Source: Polynucleobacter sp. JS-Safj-400b-B2 (lineage in GTDB: Bacteria > Pseudomonadota > Gammaproteobacteria > Burkholderiales > Burkholderiaceae). Taken from it: a stretch of 64,000 nucleotides of DNA. The stretch spans positions 124,001 to 188,000 of the forward strand of contig NZ_JACVPJ010000001.1 of the NCBI RefSeq assembly GCF_018881975.1, written 5' to 3'. Position 1 is the first letter of the stretch; every line of letters begins with the position of its first letter. A program made the position numbers and the translations under genes. This document shows, piece after piece, positions 8,848 through 16,036 of the stretch. The notes beneath the pieces were generated by a model that saw nothing but the letters and a program-made list of their open reading frames with translations, was not told the DNA's origin and did not search any database.

Positions 8848-10101
8848 ATGCAAACCATCTTAGCACGCAAGAACTTCAATGGAAATCTTCAGACAGGCAA
8901 TAACATAAGTCGAGTTATGGCCTTGAGGTGTCTTAATTGTCTTCGCGAATATGAGCCCTTAAGCATTAGTTATTGCTGCCCCGTATGTGAATTAAGCGGT
9001 TCTTTTGATGTGATCTATAACTATGACGTTTTAGGCGCTACATTTATGAACTCCCTAAAGGAGTGCGATAGATTTGATATGTGGAGGTATCAAATTCTTT
9101 TGCCTGTGCAGCGCCCTCTTAGGTTAAATTTGCATACTGGGGGCTCTCCGTTATATGAGTTTGAGCATTCAGGATGCGGTCAGGTATTAATTAAGGATGA
9201 CAGTAGAAACCCAAGCGGCTCTTTAAAGGATCGCGCGAGTGCTTTAGCGGTAGCTATGGCTGTTAACCAAGGGTTTAGTACGGTTAGTGCTGCCAGTACA
9301 GGTAATGCCGCAGCTGCTTTGGCGTGCATGTGCGCAACCCAAAATCTTGAGTGCATAATTTTTGCGCCATCTAAGGCCCCTCGAGAAAAATTAGCTCAGA
9401 TTAAAGCCTATGGTGCGACAGTAATTGAAGTCAGCGGGGGTTATGACGAAGCATTTGATGAGTGTCATCGAAGGTCGAATGAGAATGGTTGGTACAACAG
9501 AAGCACGGGATTTAATTCATATATGTCGGAGGGAAAAAAGACGGTTGCGTTTGAAATTTGCGAGCAAATGGGGTGGCGGGCGCCCGATAAGGTATTTGTC
9601 CCGGTTGGAAATGGCTGTATCGTAGGATCAGTTTATAAGGGCTTTCAAGAGCTTTTTCTAATGAACTGCATTGACCGCATGCCTAAAATTATTGGAGTGC
9701 AAGCGCAGGGTAGTGATTACATGTGCCGGGTTTGGGAGGCGGAAATTGGCCCTCATACCGGGAAAATCATTGAATCAAAAACTGGCGCCAGTAGCATTAG
9801 CGTGGCTTTGCCCCGAGACCGTATTAAAGCATTGCGTGCAATTAAAGATAGCGGAGGTCAATTTATTCGAGTTTCTGATGCCGAGATATACGAAGGCGTT
9901 GTTCATTTGGCATGTGGTAGTGGAGTATTTGCAGAGCCGGGGGCTGCAGCTGCTTTTGCTGGAGCGAAAAAATTAGGCGCGTTCAGCGCTGAGGAAACTT
10001 CGGTGGTATTAATTACAGGTAGTGGCCTTAAAGATATTTCTGGGCTTGTGAATAGTGGTGCCCTAGGAATTGATCCGGGTTCATTTCGCTTAAAACCTTG
10101 A
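8848..10101 (+). CDS. threonine synthase-like PLP-dependent lyase with zinc ribbon
   Basis: A fold-type II PLP enzyme of 417 residues. Residues about 27-50 hold two CxxC pairs (RCLNC, CCPVC), a zinc ribbon typical of one threonine synthase branch. The PLP lysine is Lys127 in NPSGSLKDRA; the phosphate loop is AASTGNAAAAL; a second glycine-rich stretch is FVPVGNGCIVGS. ATG 8848 follows AAGGAA; a TTG one codon earlier is possible, as is an ATG at 8917 just before the ribbon. Threonine synthase proper needs homoserine phosphate, but the context (RidA, SHMT, FAD oxidase) fits a serine/threonine-type dehydratase better. The exact reaction is unproven. Confidence 0.8.
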   Translation: MQTILARKNFNGNLQTGNNISRVMALRCLNCLREYEPLSISYCCPVCELSGSFDVIYNYDVLGATFMNSLKECDRFDMWRYQILLPVQRPLRLNLHTGGSPLYEFEHSGCGQVLIKDDSRNPSGSLKDRASALAVAMAVNQGFSTVSAASTGNAAAALACMCATQNLECIIFAPSKAPREKLAQIKAYGATVIEVSGGYDEAFDECHRRSNENGWYNRSTGFNSYMSEGKKTVAFEICEQMGWRAPDKVFVPVGNGCIVGSVYKGFQELFLMNCIDRMPKIIGVQAQGSDYMCRVWEAEIGPHTGKIIESKTGASSISVALPRDRIKALRAIKDSGGQFIRVSDAEIYEGVVHLACGSGVFAEPGAAAAFAGAKKLGAFSAEETSVVLITGSGLKDISGLVNSGALGIDPGSFRLKP

Positions 10102-10109
10102 AGACCTAG

Positions 10110-10125
10110 TTTGACGCCCGTCAAA
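10110..10125. other. inverted repeat between convergent genes
   Basis: TTTGACG and CGTCAAA with a 2-base gap lie 8 bases after the lyase stop and before the minus-strand recombinase end. There is no T run, so it is a weak terminator candidate or a protein site. Confidence 0.45.
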
Positions 10126-10146
10126 TTCAACTATCTTATGCCTCTT

Positions 10147-10740
10147 CTAAAACAAATCTTTGCACATCTGCTTAAGCCGCAATGGGTTGTCCTCAACATA
10201 TTGAGCCGTCATCGAAATAGACGAGTGCCCCATCAACCTTGAAACAGCCTTAATGTCAGCGCCTTTTTCAATAAGGGTGGTTGCAAAGGTTCTGCGACCT
10301 GAGTGGCTTGATGCGCCATGAATTTTTGCTTCGGCATACATCCTATGAAATAGCTGCTGCAAGGTATTGGGCGTAAAAGCTCCGCCTTTTTGCGATGTGA
10401 AAAGCGCTGCTTGGCGGCTAAACAAGATGCCTTCTTGGTCCTGCCGCTCAACAAGGTAGCTATTAAGAGCCTCTATTAGGCTGGAGTTGGTCAAATAAAC
10501 AAAGCGCTGCTTTGATCCTTTGGTCATGGCAGAGCTTAAATTGACCTCCTCCAATAGGCGGTCATCTGCGCCCAGAATATGCTCTACGCGAAGACTCACC
10601 AATTCTTTTGCTCTCAGGCCAAGGCCAAATGAGCACCAGAGCAAAGCAGTATTGCGTTTGGCATGCGGTTTCTTGCTAATGACTCTGAGGGTGCGCCGTA
10701 GTTCTTGTTCAGTGAGTACCTTTGCCTTGCCTTCTTTCAT
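10147..10740 (-). CDS. short tyrosine recombinase/integrase
   Basis: A 197-residue XerC/D-like recombinase holding only the catalytic domain; the N-terminal SAM-like core-binding domain (about 90 residues in full-length relatives) is missing. Seen: the first catalytic Arg in LGLRAKELVSLR (about residue 35), HSGRRTFATTLIEKG (HxxR, about 150), and LMGHSSISMTAQYV with the His and the nucleophilic Tyr. All key residues except a clearly placed Lys are visible. ATG 10740 is chosen; a TTG four codons earlier is possible. Upstream lies a repeat array that could bind it. It could be an accessory recombinase rather than the element's integrase. Confidence 0.82.
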   Translation of the reverse strand: MKEGKAKVLTEQELRRTLRVISKKPHAKRNTALLWCSFGLGLRAKELVSLRVEHILGADDRLLEEVNLSSAMTKGSKQRFVYLTNSSLIEALNSYLVERQDQEGILFSRQAALFTSQKGGAFTPNTLQQLFHRMYAEAKIHGASSHSGRRTFATTLIEKGADIKAVSRLMGHSSISMTAQYVEDNPLRLKQMCKDLF

Positions 10741-10748
10741 CCAAATTC

Positions 10749-10878
10749 CCAAAATGTTTATAAAGTGCCTGTAAATAGCGGTTTATAAACATAATAGGGC
10801 GCGGAATTTTCCTTGTACACCGCCAGAGCCTTATGGCTATTAGTAATGTTTACAAATTGAAGTTAGTAAACATTTTGG
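10749..10878. repeat. array of inverted AATGTTTA-type repeats
   Basis: Four half-sites: ATGTTTATAAA at 10754-10764 pairs perfectly with TTTATAAACAT at 10782-10792; AATGTTTAC at 10845-10853 pairs perfectly with GTAAACATT at 10866-10874; and CCAAAATGTTTA (10749-10760) pairs with TAAACATTTTGG (10867-10878) across the whole array. It lies just upstream of the tyrosine recombinase start and could be recombinase or regulator binding sites, or an origin-like element. Confidence 0.7.
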
Positions 10879-10957
10879 GGTGGAGATTTCGCAATGCGGC
10901 ATGAGTTATATCCCTAGATGTTGGGCTTTACCGCTTTGGAATTTTGTGCGACATTAA

Positions 10958-11422
10958 ATGATTGCTTTCAATGGGTCTGCGATTAATAGGCATATGGAAA
11001 CTAGCGATAAAAATTCAGCAATATTTGTGCTCACTGGAAGAGGATTCGACACCATATTAAATGAGGGTGGGTCGCAAGCTTGGCGCATCAATACCAAGCG
11101 CGCCAGTACTTTTAAGTATGTTGTATGCATACAGAATCACAATCAAAATCTTTTTGACCCTAAACAGCTTACTGCGCGACACCATGCTGCTTTTATGGTG
11201 GGTAAGTTGAAGGAAGTTGTCGATTGTGATGAGGTGATCAAGAATAGCCCATACAAGCGGAAATTATTGGTTTTTAGTGAATACGCCAAAGTTGATGCCC
11301 CAAATCAATGGCCGGGCAATCGAAATCCGGTTACCTATAAAAGATTGGAAGATTTGGATATTGACATAGAGGGCTTAGAATTTAAACCAATGCCTTTTGC
11401 CTCCGACCCAACCAGAAAATGA
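10958..11422 (+). CDS. hypothetical protein, possibly PUA-like fold
   Basis: A 154-residue protein I do not recognise with certainty. It may begin at METSDKN (10994) instead, giving 142 residues. The pattern AWRINTKRASTFKYVVCIQN followed by HHAAFMVGKLKEVV and KRKLLVFSEYAKVD is like PUA/EVE/ASCH-type modified-base binding folds, where a tryptophan and a +NP+ stretch precede beta strands. It ends about 100 bases from the end of the convergent KAP NTPase gene. This pairing, on a mobile island, raises the idea of a defence function; no direct evidence. Confidence 0.6.
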   Translation: MIAFNGSAINRHMETSDKNSAIFVLTGRGFDTILNEGGSQAWRINTKRASTFKYVVCIQNHNQNLFDPKQLTARHHAAFMVGKLKEVVDCDEVIKNSPYKRKLLVFSEYAKVDAPNQWPGNRNPVTYKRLEDLDIDIEGLEFKPMPFASDPTRK

Positions 11423-11528
11423 TTTCATTTTAATTTCAAGGCTCACTTTCATGGAGGCGGTCACATCAATTAGCTTTCAATATTTTGCACTGGACTAATT
11501 AATTCGTATACAAGTATTTATGCGGTGA

Positions 11529-12788
11529 TTATTGAGGTCTTGGAGCATAGGAAATAAATAATGCCCTCAAGGTATTTTCATAGAAGACGATAAATTCAGA
11601 AATAGGTTTGCCTTCAAACATATTTTTAAGTGAAGTTGACTTCATGTCCTGCACAGTTGGATTGCTATTAGGTGGGGCTGAAAGTATTTTTCGAATATCT
11701 TGAAAGTATGCAAATAACTCAGCATTTTCTATTTTATGAAAATTCAAATTTATAAGAGTTTGTGAAATCTGCTTTAGAGCTTCGCTGTCGCCAGTAGAGG
11801 CATCTTTAACCAACTTTAATTTCTTAGCTTTCAATGCTGCAAGAAGAAGGAATAAGGGGTTGTCAGCCTCGCTGGGCGGCGCATACTGAATCATTTCAAT
11901 ATACCGTTCGCACTCCCTCGCCGTTAAAAATAAGACATCCGTGTAATTTGCGTAATATGGCGCCTCATTTGCCTTGAGTTTGAATGCGCTCAATAGTGGG
12001 GTGATGAATTTGTTCATGCTAACTGGTGAGCCACCCGAGCTGACCAGTCCAGTGCTGACATTAAACAGCGTGTGATTCCAATTAACGAATTTCTGGAAAT
12101 ACTCTGCGTTTATATTGCCATAGAATTTGGATAGGCTTGATGCCAGTTGGTCCGCGTTCCATAACAAAACTATTATCACCCCATCGGCATTAAACAGATG
12201 TTTGATGCGTTCCAAAAACTTTACCGCATAAGATGGTGAGCATCGATCCAGCTCGTCCACAAAGATAATGATTTTATTGTCTTTTGCGATTTCAGATAGA
12301 GCTTTGCGAATTTGTTCTAATGCCTCCTTCTCTGTCTTAATGGATTCCAGTTTTTTGTCGATGTAATTACCCAACGCCTCTTGTGAAAAATTTTCCAACG
12401 CTTCAGCGTCCCCAAGGAATTTCTTGCTGGCTGCTTGCAAAATAAGTTTGCCTGCTAAGCCCGTGCATTTAACTAAGCCCTCTTTAATGGTGGCGATACT
12501 CGTTGCTCTATTTTTGATTGCTTGAAGTTTGGGCGAAGAGAAGAGAGCTGAAAATATTGCCATTTCAGGGTCGTCATCCCAGTCGGCTTGAAAAGTATCT
12601 ATCCATATTGGCACTATCGTTTCATCACTTTGATAATGTTGGTATAGGCTGCTTCCTAACCAAGATTTTCCAGAGCCCCACGCTCCATCAATTGCCATGA
12701 CCCCGCGCGAATTATTCTGTATCCAGTACTTAATACAATGTTCATCCGCTTTTCGGCCTAACAGATCTTCTGTCATGTGATTTTCCAT
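11529..12788 (-). CDS. KAP family P-loop NTPase
   Basis: A 419-residue STAND-like NTPase of the KAP family. Seen: Walker A GAWGSGKSWLG at about residues 35-45 and Walker B KIIIFVDELDRCSPSYAVKFLE at about 172-193, whose DELDRC is a KAP hallmark. Many KAP proteins carry membrane helices inserted in the P-loop domain; none is obvious here, so this one seems soluble. The C-terminal part (about 230-419) is helical and unassigned. Start may also be MTEDLLG, four codons in. KAP proteins occur in phage-defence and plasmid-maintenance loci; its role here is unknown. Confidence 0.85.
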   Translation of the reverse strand: MENHMTEDLLGRKADEHCIKYWIQNNSRGVMAIDGAWGSGKSWLGSSLYQHYQSDETIVPIWIDTFQADWDDDPEMAIFSALFSSPKLQAIKNRATSIATIKEGLVKCTGLAGKLILQAASKKFLGDAEALENFSQEALGNYIDKKLESIKTEKEALEQIRKALSEIAKDNKIIIFVDELDRCSPSYAVKFLERIKHLFNADGVIIVLLWNADQLASSLSKFYGNINAEYFQKFVNWNHTLFNVSTGLVSSGGSPVSMNKFITPLLSAFKLKANEAPYYANYTDVLFLTARECERYIEMIQYAPPSEADNPLFLLLAALKAKKLKLVKDASTGDSEALKQISQTLINLNFHKIENAELFAYFQDIRKILSAPPNSNPTVQDMKSTSLKNMFEGKPISEFIVFYENTLRALFISYAPRPQ

Positions 12789-12993
12789 GGTTGTATGATT
12801 GGTTTTACCCTTCGTCGCTGTTGTCAGTATTTTACTTTCAGCTTTGGTGTTTACCTATCATCACAAAGCGGTGGCGTGAATTTAACTTTGATTTTTTGGG
12901 TTGCGGTGCAGGGCCAATTCACGAGTTAACGCCCGGAGAAATTGAGTGGCTTGATGATGGGCAATGGCTATTTGTCTTTAGGTGACAAAATGG

Positions 12994-13308
12994 TCAGAGC
13001 CATTTCTTCTTGGCGGCGTCCGAAAGTAGTTGGCCTAAGAATTTAACGGGGTCGATGGATAGGGCTTCACAAACATCAACGTATTCCATGACATCTAAGC
13101 GGCGTTCGCCGATCTCGAATTTTGAAACAAAGGACTGAGGGCGATCTAGTTTATTGGCTAGTTCCTGTTGGGTAATATTCAAGCGCTCCCTAGCATCTCG
13201 TAGATGCTGTCTTAGCTTTTGGTTGCGGGGCGCGTATAAACGTTCCAAAGTGAGGATGAATTTTGATGATAGACATCTCAGTTTGAATCCCGTTTTCGGA
13301 TAACCCAA
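12994..13308 (-). CDS. XRE-family helix-turn-helix regulator
   Basis: A Cro/C1-type DNA-binding protein of up to 104 residues. The helix-turn-helix is LNITQQELANKLDRPQSFVSKFEIGERRLDVMEYVDVCEALSI. No ATG lies in front; a TTG at 13308 gives 104 residues, and a TTG at 13248 gives 84 residues starting at the first conserved segment, which may be the real start. It is divergent from the small anchored protein at 13352 and upstream of the KAP gene on the same strand, so it may control the island's central genes. Confidence 0.78.
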   Translation of the reverse strand: MGYPKTGFKLRCLSSKFILTLERLYAPRNQKLRQHLRDARERLNITQQELANKLDRPQSFVSKFEIGERRLDVMEYVDVCEALSIDPVKFLGQLLSDAAKKKWL

Positions 13309-13351
13309 AATAGGATATTATGGCCTTTCTATGCGTTTAGAAAGGGTGTAT

Positions 13352-13786
13352 ATGAAGACATGGAAATGGGTGGTTGGTGGGCTGGTGGCAACTGGAATTG
13401 TGCTACCTTTGATTGCGGGATTGGGCGGTGATGGTAAGTCAGGACAGAAGACGGAGGCAATTAAAAATGCAACTCCAGCCGATGCGGAAAAGCAGTTGGC
13501 TGAGATGCGCTATTACCAAGGAGTTATCTTGGCAAAAACAATCAAAAATTCCCTAAAAAATCCATCGTCCATGCAGTTGGAGCGCGTCAGCGTGAATGAG
13601 GACGGCTCATTAGTATGCATGGCTTACCGCGCCCAAAACGGATTTGGTGGCATGGATTTAGCTCCAGCAGTAATGATTCGAGGAAAGATTAGTAATGATG
13701 GGAATGTATGGGATAAAAATTGCAAAGGCAAATCTATGTACAACCTTAAGGAAGAGGTTGAAATCGCATTGGCAGGATCGCGTTAG
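13352..13786 (+). CDS. small membrane-anchored or secreted hypothetical protein
   Basis: A 144-residue protein with a charged start and one hydrophobic segment (WVVGGLVATGIVLPLIAGL, residues 5-23), either an uncleaved anchor or a signal peptide. The rest is polar, with SLKNPSSMQLERVSVNEDGSLVCMAYRAQNGFGG, resembling small domains found in many phage and island proteins of unknown role that describe a folded extracytoplasmic unit with two cysteines. ATG 13352 is preferred over the earlier ATG 13331 because AAAGGG lies before it. I do not assign a function. Confidence 0.6.
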   Translation: MKTWKWVVGGLVATGIVLPLIAGLGGDGKSGQKTEAIKNATPADAEKQLAEMRYYQGVILAKTIKNSLKNPSSMQLERVSVNEDGSLVCMAYRAQNGFGGMDLAPAVMIRGKISNDGNVWDKNCKGKSMYNLKEEVEIALAGSR

Positions 13787-13938
13787 CGGTTGGCTGGTTG
13801 ATGTATGGGAAATGCCAAGTTTTTAGGTTCCTTAAAGCCGTTATTTGGCGATCTATTTAACCTAGCTAACGTTTCATATAAGGGGCTGGATTGGTGAATA
13901 TATACTAATCCCAATGACCAACTCAATTGGGGGTGACA

Positions 13939-14730
13939 ATGGATGAAGCAACTTTACTAAAGAAATACCGTAAAAAGTGGAATGTTCCGGACTGGCGGTT
14001 TGAAGGCGATTATCAATATATTGAGGGTTTAAATCCCAAACAAAGGCGTTGGGAATGTTTGCGGCGCCAGTCCTCGTACCGCCAGGAATGGCTTGTTCAC
14101 AAGTCCGAGAAAATTGAGTTTATAAATAGCTTTAGCCTTACTGAGTTCATTGATCCCTCAAGGCAGGGGGATGATTTGGGAATTAACTTTGATCAACTTT
14201 ACTTTGATCCTCTTGTGGGAAAGCTCATTGATCCCGAAGACTTTGAGGATCTCAATAGTGAAAAGCCTATCCCATACTTTCTTCGAAACTTCATAATTGA
14301 TTACCAAGCCACTGCTACCAACCAAAGCTTAGCGGAGCGCATTGGCGATGCAGTCATGATATTGGCGGACTTGGAGCATCATTTTTTTGTATTTGATCCT
14401 AAGGCTGGAGCTGTTGAACAAAAAAATACATTAGGTCGCCACATTAAAGAGTTGCTAGAGCTAAGAAGCCAAGATGAATATTACTCAAGGAATCGCAATT
14501 CTACACCCAAGGTAATTGACAATATAGTAAAGCTATTAAGGGTTCAGGATTGCTACAACGAGTTCGTTGAAGTTCACGGATCGGATGCCAAATTAAAGCA
14601 GGCCCATTTTGGCTATGAGATCTTTAAAGATGAAATTGATGAAGGCGAACAAGATGTCGATGATTGCTCTCGTAAAAAATTTTCGAGGGCATTAGGTCAC
14701 GTTCGAAAGCTAGTCTATTGTAAAACCTAA
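13939..14730 (+). CDS. island-type hypothetical protein, DUF6499-like N-terminus
   Basis: A 263-residue protein. The N-terminal VPDWRFEGDYQYIEGLNPKQ with WECLRRQSSYRQEW matches the style of the short N-terminal domain (W, then a LRR, then an aromatic run) found in regulators encoded on integrative elements. Residues 70-125 are acidic and unassigned; 130-190 look helical; the rest is charged. ATG 13939 is used, preceded by GGGGGTG; an earlier TTG is less likely. It comes before the coupled replication genes and may regulate them. Family link is by pattern only. Confidence 0.55.
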   Translation: MDEATLLKKYRKKWNVPDWRFEGDYQYIEGLNPKQRRWECLRRQSSYRQEWLVHKSEKIEFINSFSLTEFIDPSRQGDDLGINFDQLYFDPLVGKLIDPEDFEDLNSEKPIPYFLRNFIIDYQATATNQSLAERIGDAVMILADLEHHFFVFDPKAGAVEQKNTLGRHIKELLELRSQDEYYSRNRNSTPKVIDNIVKLLRVQDCYNEFVEVHGSDAKLKQAHFGYEIFKDEIDEGEQDVDDCSRKKFSRALGHVRKLVYCKT

Positions 14731-15033
14731 TACTTTCAATTTCAACAGGGCATTTCTCGTTGCTCTGATTGTTTGATCCCCTAGTTTGGACAGAATAATT
14801 TAAATAGTTTTGTCCGTGACCGATTGGGTCGATCTTGTTCAAAATACGGTTGCTATGAGCAAACGTAACCATTCCTCTATTCAGCAAATTTGCATATTTG
14901 CAGATCCATCGACTCTTCTGAGTGGATGTCTAGCGTATGCCTATTTTGTATTGATATGGCTTTGCGCCAAGGAAATCATTGTTTTGTTGTTGAGTTTTGG
15001 GGGCGTCTGTTTGTGGGGCTTGAAGGCCATGTT
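14731..15033. other. intergenic region before the replication cassette
   Basis: About 300 bases with no confident gene. An inverted repeat GGACAGAA/TTTTGTCC (7 of 8 pairs) spans 14788-14815 and lies in AT-rich DNA that could hold the promoter of the coupled operon. The frame of the next small gene stays open upstream to an ATG at 14926 (MSSVCLFCIDMALR), so that gene may be longer than annotated. Confidence 0.45.
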
Positions 15034-15186
15034 ATGAGCGCGGCGCTTCAAGAATTACTCCGCCTGATCGCTGCCGATGTAGTAGAGCAGCTTATTTCTG
15101 GACAGCAAGAAGGCAATTCACAAACTGGGCTCGCAGACGCACTCAAATTATCGTCGTGCAGCCCACAATTCGAAAGAAAAACATGA
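15034..15186 (+). CDS. small helical protein, first gene of the coupled operon
   Basis: A 50-residue protein, MSAALQELLRLIAADVVEQL at its start, largely one amphipathic helix followed by a polar tail. It is short, but its stop overlaps the next start as ATGA, like the next two junctions, which argues that it is translated. An extension to 14926 (86 residues) is possible. Function unknown; small helical proteins often precede replication genes on islands. Confidence 0.5.
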   Translation: MSAALQELLRLIAADVVEQLISGQQEGNSQTGLADALKLSSCSPQFERKT

Positions 15187-15395
15187 AAAGAACGCAATTA
15201 ATTTTTGGGAAACCTCCTTCAAATTATCCCAAATCCACAGTCAGCAGGAAATATCCACACCCTTATGGAGGGGATCACGTGGAAATTTTCATGGATGTTA
15301 ATGATCCTAATGAAGTATTGGTCTGGCCTACTACGGAGCAAGTTAAAGAATTGTTGTTCATACAGCACTTTATTCGGAATCGGAGCAAGAAATGA
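15183..15395 (+). CDS. small hypothetical protein, second gene of the coupled operon
   Basis: A 70-residue protein beginning MKRTQLIFGKPPSN, with a central HVEIFMDVNDPNEVLVWPTTEQ and a basic end. Both its ends overlap neighbours by ATGA (15183-15186 and 15392-15395), giving strong support for translation. I recognise no family. It may be a cofactor of the Toprim protein encoded next. Confidence 0.6.
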   Translation: MKRTQLIFGKPPSNYPKSTVSRKYPHPYGGDHVEIFMDVNDPNEVLVWPTTEQVKELLFIQHFIRNRSKK

Positions 15396-16036
15396 CAACA
15401 CTCACTCCTAAATTAAGGCGACCTAAGCTATCCCAAGCCATTCGTGATGATCTTGGCAATAGCGATCTAGTAGAGCAAGATGCGCTTGAGCTGGGTTGGT
15501 ATCAAGATGCAAAGGGTAATCTTGCTATGCCGTACAACAATGGTTCGGGGCTGGTGCGAACGCGCTTTACCGTGCCCCAATTAATCGAGAGAAACGGCAA
15601 GCAGAGTTTTTTGCGCTATTTGCAACCACGGGGCACGCCGCCAGAGTTGTACTTGCCGACGATAGGCGATTTTGATTGGGGCGAAGTAAAGGTGGATGCC
15701 TCAATCCGGCTCTATATCACGGAAGGGGAGAAGAAAAGCGCGATTGCTTGCAAGCGTGGCCTTCCTTGCATTGGTCTTTCTGGAGTCGATAGTTGGTCAC
15801 GAAAAGGCGGTATTCCATTGCCCCAATGGGATGAGTTTGACTTTAACGACCGTGAGGTTGTTATTGCTTTTGATTCTGATATTGCGGATAAGCCAGCCGT
15901 TAAATCTGCCGAACGTCGTTTGGCGCAAATGCTCAACTCACGCAAGGCCAAGGTGTATCGACTACGCATGTCCGAAGAGATCATTACTGGCTTTGATGAT
16001 TTTATGAATAGCACTCACTCGAAAGGTTCAAAATGA
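15392..16036 (+). CDS. DUF3854/Toprim-domain primase-associated protein
   Basis: A 214-residue protein with a Toprim-like core: LYITEGEKKSAIACKRGLPC at about residue 108 (the glutamate and the glycine turn) and VVIAFDSDIADKPAVK (DxD, about 150). Toprim domains carry the catalytic metal in primases and topoisomerases. The N-terminal half (AYNNGSGLVRTRF type) fits the DUF3854 region seen next to primase-helicases of satellites and islands. It is coupled by ATGA to the helicase gene, so the two probably make one primase-helicase complex for element replication. Confidence 0.82.
   Translation: MTTLTPKLRRPKLSQAIRDDLGNSDLVEQDALELGWYQDAKGNLAMPYNNGSGLVRTRFTVPQLIERNGKQSFLRYLQPRGTPPELYLPTIGDFDWGEVKVDASIRLYITEGEKKSAIACKRGLPCIGLSGVDSWSRKGGIPLPQWDEFDFNDREVVIAFDSDIADKPAVKSAERRLAQMLNSRKAKVYRLRMSEEIITGFDDFMNSTHSKGSK

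Noticed and set aside
10102..10146. Left island border between the lyase and the tyrosine recombinase
   Set aside because: No tRNA-end copy is present; only a short inverted repeat (10110-10125). It stays the alternative if the 3359 repeat proves false.
11423..11528. A terminator between the convergent 154-residue protein and the KAP gene
   Set aside because: AT-rich, but no stem with a T run was found.
12791..12985. Open frame of 64 residues on the plus strand between the KAP and XRE genes
   Set aside because: TTG start, no RBS, odd composition. Its end (LTPGEIEWLDDGQWLFVF) looks protein-like, so it may be a remnant, but no support for an active gene.
13220..13230. An 11-base match to the tRNA 3' end (TGGTTGCGGGG) inside the XRE gene
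   Set aside because: It lies in a coding region with no terminator nearby, so it is most likely a chance match. It shows that the left att site needs more than the repeat alone.
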